Below, in pieces: positions 38,795 to 50,512 of a stretch of 64,000 bases of DNA. The position numbers and the translations under genes were made by a program. This DNA comes from a sulfur-oxidizing endosymbiont of Gigantopelta aegis. Its GTDB lineage: Bacteria > Pseudomonadota > Gammaproteobacteria > GRL18. Numbering within the stretch: the first letter of the stretch is position 1; the number at the start of each line of letters is the position of its first letter. The notes beneath the pieces are model-generated. The model did not search any database. It was not told the origin of the DNA and was given only the letters and a program-made list of their open reading frames with translations. The stretch spans positions 211,237 to 275,236 of the forward strand of contig NZ_JAEHGE010000002.1 of NCBI RefSeq assembly GCF_016097415.1, written 5' to 3'.

Positions 38795-39859
38795 ATGAAA
38801 ATAATATACATTGTTGAGTTAGATGCATATAGTGATAGTGGTGTTCTTAGAAAAGTAGTTTCTCAACTAAGTTGCTGGAAAAAACTGGAGAATGATTGTG
38901 AAATGTTATTGGTCTCAAAGCCACCCAGTAAGAAATCATTACTAGTTTCATATTTGGAGTCAAAAAGTATTTATATTTTCTATAGTGGATTATTAGCAAA
39001 GCTTAGCTCGGTTTTTGGAGGAAAATATGTTTATTTTAATAAAATATTAGTTTCAATAAAAATATTGCTAAAAGTATTGCGATTTAAACCTGATATTATT
39101 TATTATCGATTTGGAATATGGTTTCCGGGACAGTTAATTAGATTTCTTAATGTACCTCTGGTGGTAGAAATAAATTCAGATGATATTGAGGAATCTCTAT
39201 TATATAGTGATATAACGCGATTTTTACATTTAAGAAGTAGAAGTATGCTGTTGAAACGGGCAAATGGTTTTTGTTGTGTTACGAGAGAGCTTAGACATAA
39301 AATTCCACCAAAGGATGGGGTGTCAGTTGCTATCTCAAATGGTATAGATTTATCGGCAATAACTGCTGTGAAAGTTGAGAATAGTATAAGAACTCAAATA
39401 ATATTTGTCGGAAATTCAAGCTGCCCATGGCATGGTGTTGAAAAAATCGTATACCTTGCCTCTGTATTGGATGATTGTGATTTTCATATTGTAGGCCCAG
39501 AATTAAATAAATTTAATAAATTGTCAAAAAATATAACATTTTATGGGTTTTTAAATAACAAATGTTTGGCTGAGCTATATTCTAAGATGAATATAGCAAT
39601 CGGTACACTGTCATTGCATAAAAAAAATATGAAAGAAGCTTCTGCTTTGAAAGTAAGAGAATATGTTGCTTATGGTTTGCCTGTTATCCTTGGTTATATT
39701 GACTCTGATTTAGATGGCTGTGATTTTATTTTGAATGTTGGAAATTATGAACGTAATATTCATGATAATTTAAAGAAAATAAAAGAATTTATAAGGTTTT
39801 GGAAAGATAAAGAAATTAAATATGATATGAAACATATCGACATGTATAATAAAGAGTAA
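38795..39859 (+). CDS. Glycosyltransferase family 4, C-terminal tip replaced by an IS66-type insertion
   Basis: 354 residues with KIIYIVELDAYSDSGVLRKV at the start, VGNSSCPWHGVEKIV, and a GT-B C-terminal half ending LKVREYVAYGLPVILGY. The stop codon arises at the IS left end (K-E-stop). Joining across the IS and its duplicate AATAAAGA gives SQRIDFFKEIIESRSLHT and a stop at 41823, so about 18 residues are missing. The catalytic core is intact, and function may survive. Confidence 0.82.
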   Translation: MKIIYIVELDAYSDSGVLRKVVSQLSCWKKLENDCEMLLVSKPPSKKSLLVSYLESKSIYIFYSGLLAKLSSVFGGKYVYFNKILVSIKILLKVLRFKPDIIYYRFGIWFPGQLIRFLNVPLVVEINSDDIEESLLYSDITRFLHLRSRSMLLKRANGFCCVTRELRHKIPPKDGVSVAISNGIDLSAITAVKVENSIRTQIIFVGNSSCPWHGVEKIVYLASVLDDCDFHIVGPELNKFNKLSKNITFYGFLNNKCLAELYSKMNIAIGTLSLHKKNMKEASALKVREYVAYGLPVILGYIDSDLDGCDFILNVGNYERNIHDNLKKIKEFIRFWKDKEIKYDMKHIDMYNKE

Positions 39860-41759
39860 CTTCTCAATAAGTCTGTGCATTTAAACAGCACAAACTTTAC
39901 CTTTCAGCAACTCAGGCAGATATGGGATCAAATTTCTCTTGCTGATCCGGTCATTAATAAAATCCCAGAATGAAATTCCTTGTTTCAAACAAGTTTTCTT
40001 TAAACTGACAAAGGTATCTCTGCAAAGTTGCCCATCCTTTGAGCGTGTACTACCACTAATTTTACGCTTAATAACATATTCTCGAATATCATTTTCACTC
40101 AAATTATTATGAAGAGGAATATCAGGCCGTTCCAATACCAGCAGTAATTCTGTTTTATTTCTTGCCAATCGTTTCAGTGCCTGATTCAACGTTTCAAAGC
40201 TTGTTTTAGTCCGGCACAATTCATCAAAATGTTCAGCAATCGCTGACTTCAACGGATCATCTGGCTCAAGTTTATATTGTTTGAGATCATAAAATAGTTC
40301 CCAAATCTGAGTATGTACCCAGTTCAGTTCTTTATCATGTCGCTCATTGAGTGGTAGTATCCGCTGAAACACTCTGTCTGCATGTATCCAACATAATGCG
40401 TGCAACAAAATATCAAATTGTCCTGCATCATCACTCACAATCACCAAATCACTTGGAAAGCCACTGTTAATTAATGCCCCCAGTAAAGCGCCTTCTGTGG
40501 CAATGCGAACATGCCGTTGTGTTATGATACTATTGTTCTGCAGATAGTATTTCCAGGCTTCTTCATTATCAAAGCAAGTCTGATGACTTTGTTCAATAAC
40601 GCTCAATGGCTTGTGAGGTAATTTTTCTGCTCTCATATAATCAAGTGCTGCATCGTTGAGCGTATAATCAACAGCAGCACCTCGTAACAATTGTAGAAAA
40701 TTAATCCGGCTCTTATATCGAGTACTTGAAAACCAGGCAAAGGTTTCATTGCCAACGTGAGTACAATAACCATTCTTTCCATCATGACGACTACCCGTAT
40801 CATCAACATGGATATAAGTACTATTGTTGATACCGGCAGTTAGCAATGTATTTTTTCAGTATGAAAATGGTCTTTGTCATGGATTAAAATCTCATTGATC
40901 TGACCCGTTGAAATATCAAAACCTAATTCTGTTAATTGTTGTATTATCAATGGCTGAGTCACTCTCTGGTGATAATATTGATAAACGATATAACTCTGTA
41001 ATGTATGGCCAAAATGTCCTATATGTGTATCAAAGCTCAATTTTCCTATACAGGTATCACCATCGGGTGTTTTATAGCGAGCCAATCGATAACGAGTATT
41101 GAAAGGCTTAATCAGCAGCTCCTGAACAAAATAATCCTGATACCCTAAAAACGTGAATGTTCTGGCAGGTTATCTGGTTTGATAACGGTGGTTTTATGAA
41201 TAGCCAATTTCTTCTTTCGTTTACGACTTTTACTAGTCCCATTTCCTGAGTTGTTTTTCTTGCTTCCTGAATGACCTGTCGGATTATCATTGTCATCATC
41301 CTTTGGCAATTTACTGGCTCTTATTTTAGGCTTTGGAGGTAGCTTTTTAAGCTTAGCAACTTCTGTTTTAAGGGCATCGATTTCAACCTGTTGGTTTTGA
41401 ATGATTTCCTGTTGTTGCTCCATGAAAGCAAGGAGTAATCGGACTACCGGTGTCTTTTCTTCTTCAGGTATCTCTGGAATTGGAGGTAATTTTTTCACTA
41501 TAATCAATACAGGTTGTTTTCAATAAAACAATTGTATCATGGCTTTTAAGGCTCTTTAGTTTGCCCTGTGTTGATCAAACTCCCTCTCAGTTAAGATAAT
41601 ATTCAAAAATATTCTATTTCGATCTGAGACAGATCGACAGGATCATTTATAGGGATAAATTACATGGGGCAGTGAAAATGCAATTTTTGTCCTCTAAAAT
41701 GCTGTCAAGACTTTTTTTGTTTTTATTTCAAGTTTTGCACAGACTTATTGAGAAGTTAC
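39856..41759 (-). mobile_element. IS66-family element
   Basis: 1,904 bases bounded by perfect inverted repeats GTAACTTCTCAATAAGTCTG (39856) and its complement ending at 41759, with an eight-base target duplication AATAAAGA (39848-39855 and 41760-41767), as expected for IS66. Only a tnpC-type transposase is seen, no tnpA or tnpB. Confidence 0.93.
39881..41507 (-). pseudogene. IS66-family transposase (TnpC type), two frameshifts
   Basis: Three consecutive pieces make one protein. The first (41145-41507) has a leucine-rich coil and basic KSRKRKKKLAIHK. The second (40840-41085) has KTPDGDTCIGKLSFDTHIG. The third (39881-40846) has STYIHVDDTGSRH, the DDE region, and LHNNLSENDIREYVIKRK. Restoring one T on the coding strand at the run 41147-41151 gives HSRFLGYQDYF, and one A at 40851-40856 gives TEKNTLLTAGINN. 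Both are short A/T runs. No active transposase is expected unless frames are wrong in the assembly. Confidence 0.87.
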
Positions 41760-41843
41760 AATAAAGAGAGTCAACGTATTGATTTTTTTAAAGAAATTAT
41801 AGAATCAAGAAGCTTGCATACATAGCAAAAAAAAGTACCAAAG

Positions 41844-43113
41844 ATGATAGCTAATAAAAAAAAAAATGTTGATGTCTTTATCTTTACAAATAATTTCCCT
41901 TTTAAACCCGGTGAAAATTTTTTGGATTTAGAAATAACGCATCTTTCTAAATGTTTTAATACAATCACACTATTCCCATTTAAAAAATCAGAGCGTTTGT
42001 ATAAAATTCCTGAAAATGCATCTTATACTGATGACTTAATTAATGCGAATCCTTTTCTTTTGCTATTAGCTTTTATAAAAATGTTTTTTCGAGGCTATTT
42101 TATAAAGAATTACTCTTGTTAAGAAGAAAATATTTCTTAACAAATTTATATAAATCAATTGTGTTTTTTACTAAAGCAATCTTTATAAAAGAACGATTAA
42201 AAAAATCATTGTTTCTAGGAGTGTTTCCTTAGATTCGACTCTCTTTTATACTTATTGGTGTACTTCCGCCTCTTTAGGTTTATGTCTTCTAAAAAATGAA
42301 TTTCCAAATATCAAAGTGGTTTCTAGAATTCATGGCTATGATTTATATGATTATCAACATAAAACAAATTATATTCCTTTTCAAAAAGCTACGCTGGAAA
42401 TGATAGATCGATTATACTATGTTTCATATGATGGATATGAGCTGTGTTTCATATGATGGATATGAGCATTTAACTGATAAGTTTTACATGGATATTCCTG
42501 GCCTCCGCAAGAAATTATTTGTTATTAAACTGGGTACTATAACAAATAATTCTAAAAATCAGTATCATGTTCAAGCATTATTCCTTTAAAGAGGCTTGAC
42601 TTGATAGTTGATGCATTATCTGAGTTAAATGATATAAAAGAAGAAATCGAATGGCATCATTTTGGAAGCGGTTCAGAAATGCGTGTTATTGAAGATGGCT
42701 TATGTAAAATAAATAATGTTAATATTAATGTCTTTTTTAATGGGCATTTGGAGAATGAAAAAATTCTAGAACGATATCAATTGGATAAGTTTAATCTCTT
42801 TGTTAACGTAAGCGATAGCGAAGGAATCCCTGTCTCCATAATGGAAGCTATGAGTTTTGGCATTCCTTGTCTTGCTAGAAACGTCGGGGGTATTTCAGAA
42901 ATCATAAATTCTGAAAATGGATATTTATTGGAAAATGAAATTGATGCCAAATATCTTTCGAACGTATTGAAAGAAATAATTTTTTCAAGAGAAAAATTAA
43001 ATATTAAAAGTTTTAATGCATTTAAAACTTGGGAAAAACATTTTAATGCAGACATTAATTTCCCACTTTTTTCCAAGTCATTATTAGATTTTATTTTATC
43101 TTTTAAGGCTTAA
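41844..43113 (+). pseudogene. Glycosyltransferase family 4, degenerate
   Basis: Open pieces at 41844-42122 (VFIFTNNFPFKPGENFLDLE), about 42240-42460 (VVSRIHGYDLYDYQH, another frame) and 42601-43113 (FVNVSDSEGIPVSIMEAMSF, NVGGISEI) are colinear with the GT at 37.5 kb. A 25-base tandem duplication at 42421-42467 shifts the frame, and further shifts occur near 42120 and 42590. Clearly non-functional as sequenced. Confidence 0.83.
42421..42467 (+). repeat. 25-base tandem duplication inside the glycosyltransferase pseudogene
   Basis: GTTTCATATGATGGATATGA starts at 42421 and again at 42446, two copies with period 25. Not a multiple of three, so it breaks the reading frame. Looks like slipped-strand duplication. 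Confidence 0.85.
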
Positions 43114-44927
43114 TTAAAAAAATAGGAGTTAAACTTTTAACTTATGTGCGGCTTGACAGCAATTATTGCTACAAACTCAGTAAATATAAATGAATTAATT
43201 TCTATGAATGATACTATTATTCATAGAGGTCCTGATGATGAAGGCTTTTTTTTAAAATCTTTTTCTTCTGATTTATCAATGACTTTTTCGAGAGATAAAC
43301 ATGATTTTAAGCATTATGATGAAGAATCTTACAAACAGTTTAATGTTGGTTTAGGGCATAGACGCTTATCTATTCTTGATTTGACATCTGCCGGGCATCA
43401 ACCGATGACTTCGCATGATAACAATTTGACAATAATTTTTAATGGTGAAATATATAACTACAAGGCATTACGTGTCTTATTAAATAAAGAAGGATTTATT
43501 TTCAAGACTCAAACTGATACGGAGGTTATTTTAAATGCATGGTCTTTTTGGGGGGAATCTTGCCTCTCCAAGCTTGAAGGAATGTTTAGTATTATCATTT
43601 TTAATAATAAAACTAATACTCTTTATGCTATTCGTGATCGCTTTGGAATAAAACCTCTTTATTACTTTCAAAATGATAGAGGCATATATTTTGCTTCAGA
43701 AATAAAACAATTTATGGCTATAAATACATGGAAAGCAACGCAAAATTATCAAATTGTTTATGATTTTTTAAACTGGTCACTAATTGATCACACGAATGAA
43801 ACTTTTTTTAAAGGTGTATACCAGGTTCTTCCCGGAGAAATACTTAAACTTACTATATCAAATAAAAAAATTAATACTTTGAGAAAAATGTGGTACAGCT
43901 TATCATTTAGTTTACCTTTTTTAGAATATAATGATGAAAAAAATAGCTATAAGGATTTATTTGTCAATTCTGTTAGTATGCATTTACAAGCTGATGTTTC
44001 AGTAGGTTCTTGCCTCTCTGGAGGAATTGATTCATCCTCAATTGTGGGTGTTATTAATAGTTTGAAAAAAAACAATCAAACTCAAAAAACTTTTTCTGCA
44101 TTATCCCATGATCCACGGATTGACGAGTCAAAATGGATTGATTGCGTTGTAAAGGCTCAGAGTTTAGATGCATATTTCATTACACCAACTGCTAGTTTAT
44201 TGGAAAACTCTTTAAATGAGCTCACCTATTCACAAGATGAACCCTTTCGTTCAACAAGTACATTTGCACAGTGGTGTGTTTTCAAGTTAGCTCATGAACA
44301 AGGAGTTAAAGTGATGATTGATGGTCAAGGGGCTGATGAACAATTAGGAGGCTATGCCTCCTTTTGGGGCGTTTTACTTGCAGAAAAGATTTGTAAGGGG
44401 CATTGGAGTGATTTTTCAGAGGAATATAAAGCTATTCTAAAAAATTCGGGCTTATCATATTTTTCTTTGTTTCAACGGGTTGTTAATCCATTTGTAAAAG
44501 GTCGTTTTAGTGGTATCATTCGAAACATTATTACGGATAATAAAATAACACCCCCATGGTTTGATTTTAAAGAATCACTGGTTGATAAACGAGATCCTTT
44601 TTTGTTGCTAAATTCTCGTACGTCTTCTTTTCAACAATTTAGTATAGCTCAAACTAAATCTATTAATTTACAATCATTATTACACTTAGAAGACCGAAAC
44701 TCTATGGCTCATTCTGTTGAGGCAAGAGTCCCTTTTTTGGATCATAATTTAGTGGAAAAAAGTCTTTCTCTACCAACAGAGTATAAATTCAAACAAGGGG
44801 TGTCTAAACGTATTTTGAGAGATGCAATGAAAAACTATATTCCTGAAAAAATTTACAATCTATAGTGGACCCCGAAAACTGGACAATAGGTTAAGATATA
44901 AGAGCTAACCTAACGGGGAACAAAAAA

Positions 44928-46080
44928 ATGAGCACAAAAAGAAAAACATTCAACAACAAATTTAAAGCAAAAGTAGCCATTGAGGCTTTGAAAGGTCAAA
45001 AACAGTCGCAGAAATTGCGTCAGAATTTGAAGTGCACACCACCCAGGTCAATAGCTGGAAAAAGCAGATGCTTGATGGTGCAGCCGATACTTTTTCAAAA
45101 AAATTAGAGAATAAAGATGCTGAACATGAAAAGGAAAAAGAACACCTGTACAGCCAAATAGGTCAACTAAAAGTAGAGGCTGACTGGCTGTCAAAAAAGT
45201 TGAAGATGTTCAACTGAGTAGAGCAGAAAAGCGGTGTTGCATAGAAAAGAGCACCCTCAGTTGAGCATCAAAAACAATGTGAGCTTATCGGCCTGAACCG
45301 TTCAAGCTATTACTATCAACCTAAAAAGCCTCTGCAAAATAAAGATTTAACATTAATGAATTTGATTGATGAGTTGTACATAAAACATCCATTCTATGGC
45401 AGTCGTCAAATTCGTAATGCATTAAGATTGAAATGTTATAAAATTAATCGTAAAAAGTTCAACGGCTTATGCGGATCATGGGATTGGTTTCAGTGGCACC
45501 AAAACCCAATACCAGCAAGCCTTGCAAAGTAAATAACCTCTATCCATATTTGCTCAAAGGAATTGATATTAATAGGAATAACCAGGTTTGGTGCACAGAT
45601 ATCACGTATTTACGGATGCCACATGGATTTGTCTACCTAAGTGCTGTTATGGACTGGAGTAGCCGTTTTGTGCTGTCCTGGGAAGTGTCAACCAGCATGG
45701 AAGAAAGCTTTTGTATCAGTAGTCTGGAAACAGCACTGCGACGATATGGAAAGCCAGAAATCTTCAATACGGATCAAGGTGCTCAATATACTAGCAGAGC
45801 ATTTACAGGTGTTCTAAAGGCCAATGATATAAAAATCAGCATGGACGGCAAAGGCAGAGCAATGGATAACATTATGATTGAACGACTCTGGCGAAGTGTA
45901 AAATATGAGGAAATTTACCTCAAGGATTACCAAAGTATTGATGAGCTAAAGAGCTCATTAAAGGAATATTTTGAGTTTTACAACCATGAACGACCACACA
46001 GTACACACGGTGGAAAAACGCCTGCAGAGATCTATGGCGTGATGAAAGAAGTTGTTCCAGACTTAAAACGGGCAGCATGA
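44928..46080 (+). pseudogene. IS3-family transposase orfA/orfB (copy A), frame-disrupted
   Basis: OrfA begins STKRKTFNNKFKAKVAIEAL, but the A run in GGTCAAAAACAG (about 44998) is one short compared with copy B, shifting the frame before the HTH. The later part (HTTQVNSWKKQML to WLSKKLKMFN) is open to 45217. OrfB catalytic region (45469-46080) has WCTDITYLRMPHG, NTDQGAQYTS and MIERLWRSVKYEE with a DDE triad. The N-terminal orfB needs one more A near 45270 and at CGTAAAAAGTT (45450), both also short in copy B. Confidence 0.85.
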
Positions 46081-46112
46081 TGAGAGGATAATCAACTTTA
46101 CTGGCAACCGCC

Positions 46113-46202
46113 TTGTCCACATATCCACAGGCCAAGCCAGTAGCCCTGAGATATATCGCAAGCGTCTCTGGACTACTGGCAGACCTGTGGATATGTGGAT
46201 AA
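46113..46202. repeat. Long hairpin with opposed DnaA-box-like ends in the IS (copy A)
   Basis: TTGTCCACATATCCACAGG at 46113 pairs with the complement TTATCCACATATCCACAGG at 46202. An inner arm CCAGTAG/CTACTGG continues the stem. The tips match DnaA boxes (TTATCCACA), probably incidental within an IS tail. The same hairpin recurs in copy B at 49581-49670. Confidence 0.7.
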
Positions 46203-46500
46203 GACTAATACTATAAATAACCAACAGAATTATATCTTAATATTTGAGAAAGCTGTCTTGACAATGGGGTCCACTGTAATCGTCATGATAAGATAGGTTT
46301 TTCCACCGCCGAAGAGATTTGGATGAAGTCAGAAGCTAAAGATTTTTTTTTACAAATGATAACGCAGGCAATAGAGCATCCATCATCTGTAGTAAATAGT
46401 AATATTCGTTCTAATATGAATGATATTTTTTCTGGAAAAAAGAGTTTTTCTCAATTGCCCTGGAAAATTATTAGTTATGGAAATTGGTTGAAATGTTTTA

Positions 46501-47490
46501 ATGTTAGCTCATAAACCTGTAAAAGTTTGCTTAATTGGTGGGTCTGGTAGGTCAGGGACAACGATAGTATCAAAGATGTTTGCTAAGCATCCAGATTTAA
46601 CGGACGTTCCCGAATGGCGTTTTTTAATCGATCCTGATGGCATAATTGATTTTCTCAACAATTCTGATTTTTGGTCGCCTTATCATTATGATGTTTATAT
46701 TAAACGCTTAAATGCTTTATTGCTTAAAACTGCTAAATCTTCCTGGTATGATAAATTATTACGTTATATAGACGAACAGATATTTATAAAAACTCACTTT
46801 AAATTTAAAGTTACAGCAGCATATTCGGGGGTTTCTGTTTCTAAGATATCACCACAATTTTTGTTTCATGTTGAAAATTTAATTACACAACTTAATCAAT
46901 TTCAATATAAAGCACGTTGGATTGGATTGGAACGTGGGGGAACACAAGGAATGTATTATCACTCTCATTTTAATAGGGATAAATTAATTAAAATTTTGAG
47001 AGTGTTTTTATTACAAGTTATGCAAGATGTTAACGCTAGGCAAAATAAATTATATTATCTTGAAAAAAATACATGGAATATCCTTTGGTTTGATAAAATT
47101 CTTGAAATATTACCTGAAGCAAGAATGTTGTATATTTATCGAGATCCAAGAGATGTTGTAGCATCTTTTATTAATCAGACTTGGATGCCATCCACTGCAG
47201 AGAAATGTGCTTTAATATACAGAGATTTATTTCTTAAATGGAAACAAATAAAGTTGAATATACCATCGAACTCTTTTTTTGAATGTTCTTTGGAAAATTT
47301 AGTGGAAAACACTGAATTAACCACTCGAGAAATATGCAATTTTTGGGGAATCAAATACCATTCACAACTCATTAACATTGACCTTTCGCATTCTCACTCT
47401 GGACGTTGGAGAAATGACTTTTCTCAAGAGGACCTTGTAAAAGTTGAAGCAATACTGGAAGAACCCTTAATTGAATTAAATTATAAATGA
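46501..47490 (+). CDS. Sulfotransferase
   Basis: 329 residues. PAPS-binding loop near the start in CLIGGSGRSGTTIVSKMF, and the 3'-phosphate motif in YIYRDPRDVVASFINQTW. Likely transfers sulfate from PAPS to a sugar hydroxyl of the surface glycan. Starts within the end of asnB (14-base overlap) and overlaps the next gene by four (ATGA), so asnB, this gene and the DMFA2-like gene form one unit. No sulfate-activation genes are in the window. Confidence 0.85.
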   Translation: MLAHKPVKVCLIGGSGRSGTTIVSKMFAKHPDLTDVPEWRFLIDPDGIIDFLNNSDFWSPYHYDVYIKRLNALLLKTAKSSWYDKLLRYIDEQIFIKTHFKFKVTAAYSGVSVSKISPQFLFHVENLITQLNQFQYKARWIGLERGGTQGMYYHSHFNRDKLIKILRVFLLQVMQDVNARQNKLYYLEKNTWNILWFDKILEILPEARMLYIYRDPRDVVASFINQTWMPSTAEKCALIYRDLFLKWKQIKLNIPSNSFFECSLENLVENTELTTREICNFWGIKYHSQLINIDLSHSHSGRWRNDFSQEDLVKVEAILEEPLIELNYK

Positions 47491-48393
47491 TGAAAAATGG
47501 CTCTGTATGTTGTGCTCAGTTAGCACTACCGTTATGCAATGTTTTATTTGAAGTGTTAAATAATTCAATTGTTACAAAAAAAAATTATAGTGATAAAAAC
47601 GGTCAGTGGAGCTTTTCTGAATTAAACTCCAACGATATTATTTATGTTTCATTACCAGGATTTATATCTAAAAAATATTCTTATCATTCATTGCCAAAAA
47701 AAATACGGCTTTTGGAAAAAAAACTAGTGGCTTATCAAAATAAGCTTTGGTTTACACCAAGAGAAAAAATATCTGTATTTGTTAATGCTCCAGAATTATA
47801 TGGTGTCAATGTTTTTCGCCATGGTTTGGAAAAAGAAATCATTCTTGAACTGGGAAAACATGAAATACAAAAACAGTCAACACCAGATGATCATTTCGTT
47901 GAGAGTGGTTTAAGCTGGGAAGAAAGTTTTTCATATACTCTTCCTGAAGACTGTCTCTCAGGCCTCTATAGTGTATTATTAACTTCAAAAAATGAAACTT
48001 TTGCTATTCCTTTTATTGTTTCTTCGATAAATCATCAACAATCTAAATTATTGGTTTTGGCTAGCACAAATACTTGGCAATCGTATAATATTTGGGGTGG
48101 GCGTAGCCGTTACCGAAATAATGAAGATCGTAAGGCAGAAGACTTTATTTCTCAAAAACGATTAGTTTATATTCGTTTGGTTGAATGGGTTGTGAAATTC
48201 ATACCCAATTTCATAATTGAATGGATCAAGAAAGTTTTTTCTTATCAGCCTGCACAATGGAAATTTAAAAAACTATCAATTAAACGACCCTATACTAATT
48301 GTTTATTGGAGGGTGATGATGTTTATTATAGTGGACCCCGAAAACTGGACAATAGGTTAAGATATAAGAGCTAACCTAACGGGGAACAAAAAA

Positions 48394-49548
48394 ATGAGCA
48401 CAAAAAGAAAAACATTCAACAACAAATTTAAAGCAAAAGTAGCCATTGAGGCTTTGAAAGGTCAAAAAACAGTCGCAGAAATTGCGTCAGAATTTGAAGT
48501 GCACACCACCCAGGTCAATAGCTGGAAAAAGCAGATGCTTGATGGTGCAGCCGATACTTTTTCAAAAAAAATTAGAGAATAAAGATGCTGAACATGAAAA
48601 GGAAAAAGAACACCTGTACAGCCAAATAGGTCAACTAAAAGTAGAGGCTGACTGGCTGTCAAAAAGTTGAAGATGTTCAACTGAGTAGAGCAGAAAAGCG
48701 GTGTTGCATAGAAAAAGAGCACCCTCAGTTGAGCATCAAAAACAATGTGAGCTTATCGGCCTGAACCGTTCAAGCTATTACTATCAACCTAAAAAGCCTC
48801 TGCAAAATAAAGATTTAACATTAATGAATTTGATTGATGAGTTGTACATAAAACATCCATTCTATGGCAGTCGTCAAATTCGTAATGCATTAAGATTGAA
48901 ATGTTATAAAATTAATCGTAAAAAGTTCAACGGCTTATGCGGATCATGGGATTGGTTTCAGTGGCACCAAAACCCAATACCAGCAAGCCTTGCAAAGTAA
49001 ATAACCTCTATCCATATTTGCTCAAAGGAATTGATATTAATAGGAATAACCAGGTTTGGTGCACAGATATCACGTATTTACGGATGCCACATGGATTTGT
49101 CTACCTAAGTGCTGTTATGGACTGGAGTAGCCGTTTTGTGCTGTCCTGGGAAGTGTCAACCAGCATGGAAGAAAGCTTTTGTATCAGTAGTCTGGAAACA
49201 GCACTGCGACGATATGGAAAGCCAGAAATCTTCAATACGGATCAAGGTGCTCAATATACTAGCAGAGCATTTACAGGTGTTCTAAAGGCCAATGATATAA
49301 AAATCAGCATGGACGGCAAAGGCAGAGCAATGGATAACATTATGATTGAACGACTCTGGCGAAGTGTAAAATATGAGGAAATTTACCTCAAGGATTACCA
49401 AAGTATTGATGAGCTAAAGAGCTCATTAAAGGAATATTTTGAGTTTTACAACCATGAAAGACCACACAGTACACACGGTGGAAAAACGCCTGCAGAGATC
49501 TATGGCGTGATGAAAGAAGTTGTTCCAGACTTAAAACGGGCAGCATGA
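48394..49548 (+). pseudogene. IS3-family transposase orfA/orfB (copy B), frame-disrupted
   Basis: OrfA reads correctly through LKGQKTVAEIASEFEVH but ends early (FSKKIRE) because TTTTTC is followed by eight A instead of the seven in copy A (about 48562). A later run (TCAAAAAGTT, about 48660) is one A shorter than in copy A. OrfB catalytic part at 48937-49548 is the same as in copy A, with WCTDITYLRMPHG, NTDQGAQYTS and MIERLWRSVKYEE. The CGTAAAAAGTT shift at about 48918 is shared by both copies. Confidence 0.85.
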
Positions 49549-49580
49549 TGAGAGGATAATCAACTTTACTGGCAACCGCC

Positions 49581-49670
49581 TTGTCCACATATCCACAGGC
49601 CAAGCCAGTAGCCCTGAGATATATCGCAAGCGTCTCTGGACTACTGGCAGACCTGTGGATATGTGGATAA
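49581..49670. repeat. Long hairpin with DnaA-box-like ends in the IS (copy B)
   Basis: Same sequence as 46113-46202: TTGTCCACA at 49581-49589 and TGTGGATAA at 49662-49670 as outer arms. Belongs to the IS right-hand noncoding region. Confidence 0.7.
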
Positions 49671-50512
49671 GACTAATACTATAAATAACCAACAGAATTA
49701 TATCTTAATATTTGAGAAAGCTGTCTTGACAATGGGGTCCACTGTATATCAGCCATTTACTAATCACTTAGCAAGTTCAGAATGGCGGTTGTTAGCCTGG
49801 CTAGAGAGAGAAAATATCGCATATGATATGATAAGTGGTTATGATTTACATTGTAATCCAAGAATATTGAATAACTATCAATGTATTGTCTTGTCGTCTC
49901 ATTGTGAATATTGGTCTTCAGATATGTTTGAAACTTTAAAAAAAGCTCACAATGAACAAAATCTTTGGATTTTGAATTTATCAGGTAATACTCTTTACCG
50001 ACAAATTGAGTTTTTTGATGATGGTTCAAGCCGTTGTATCAGCCTTTCTTTTCAGAAAAATTATGCCGATGAAACTCAACTTATAGGTGTTCGCTTTACT
50101 ATGAGAGATTATGGAACATGTGCAGCATACAAGGTAAAAAAACCTGAGCATTGGGCTTTTAATAATATTCATTTTCATCCAGATTATCCATATTTTGGAG
50201 AACAGTCATTGTTACAAAATACTCCGAAGAAGGGCTGGAGTTATGATCCAGGAAGACTTGGCTTGGCGAATGGATTGTATGGTGCAGGCGCTTCTGGGTG
50301 GGAAACAGATAAATTATCGCGTTCGGCTCCAAAAGACTGTTATATTATTGCGAGTGGTATGAATAAAGGTGGTGGTGCAGATATGGTTGTTCGTGAGCCA
50401 AGTGGCTCACGGGGTGGAATGTTTTCTGCTTCTTCAATTAGTTTTCCTGCTGCATTATTAATTGACTATAGAGCGTCTCAATTGGTGAAAAACATACTGA
50501 CAAGAGCATTAG

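Larger units (their letters stand above)
44861..46278 (+). mobile_element. Second IS3-family element, copy A (in asnB)
   Basis: 1,418 bases bounded by TATAGTGGACCCC and GGGGTCCACTGTA, with ATC duplicated at 44858-44860 and 46279-46281. Unrelated in ends and transposase to the element of the 9-18 kb island. Nearly identical to copy B at 48.3 kb. Confidence 0.92.
43144..46514 (+). pseudogene. asnB: AsnB-type glutamine-dependent amidotransferase, interrupted by IS
   Basis: Class II glutamine amidotransferase (MCGLTAII with catalytic Cys2, IIHRGPDDEGFF) plus synthase domain (CLSGGIDSSSIVG). The frame stops at the IS after PEKIYNL. Removing 44861-46278 and one ATC duplicate restores PEKIYNRHDKIGFSTAEEIW and continues to 46514, a 649-residue protein. 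Paralogues in O-antigen loci convert uronic acids to uronamides (WbpS type), a good match to the Wlb sugar; true asparagine synthesis is the alternative. The last 14 bases overlap the sulfotransferase gene. Confidence 0.87.
48327..49746 (+). mobile_element. Second IS3-family element, copy B (in the DMFA2-like gene)
   Basis: 1,420 bases with the same ends as copy A and a TAT duplication at 48324-48326 and 49747-49749. It differs from copy A mainly by single-base changes in A runs. Confidence 0.92.

Noticed and set aside
46113..49670. DnaA-box pair as a replication origin
   Set aside because: Both occurrences lie inside IS copies, without AT-rich unwinding element, gene context or further boxes.
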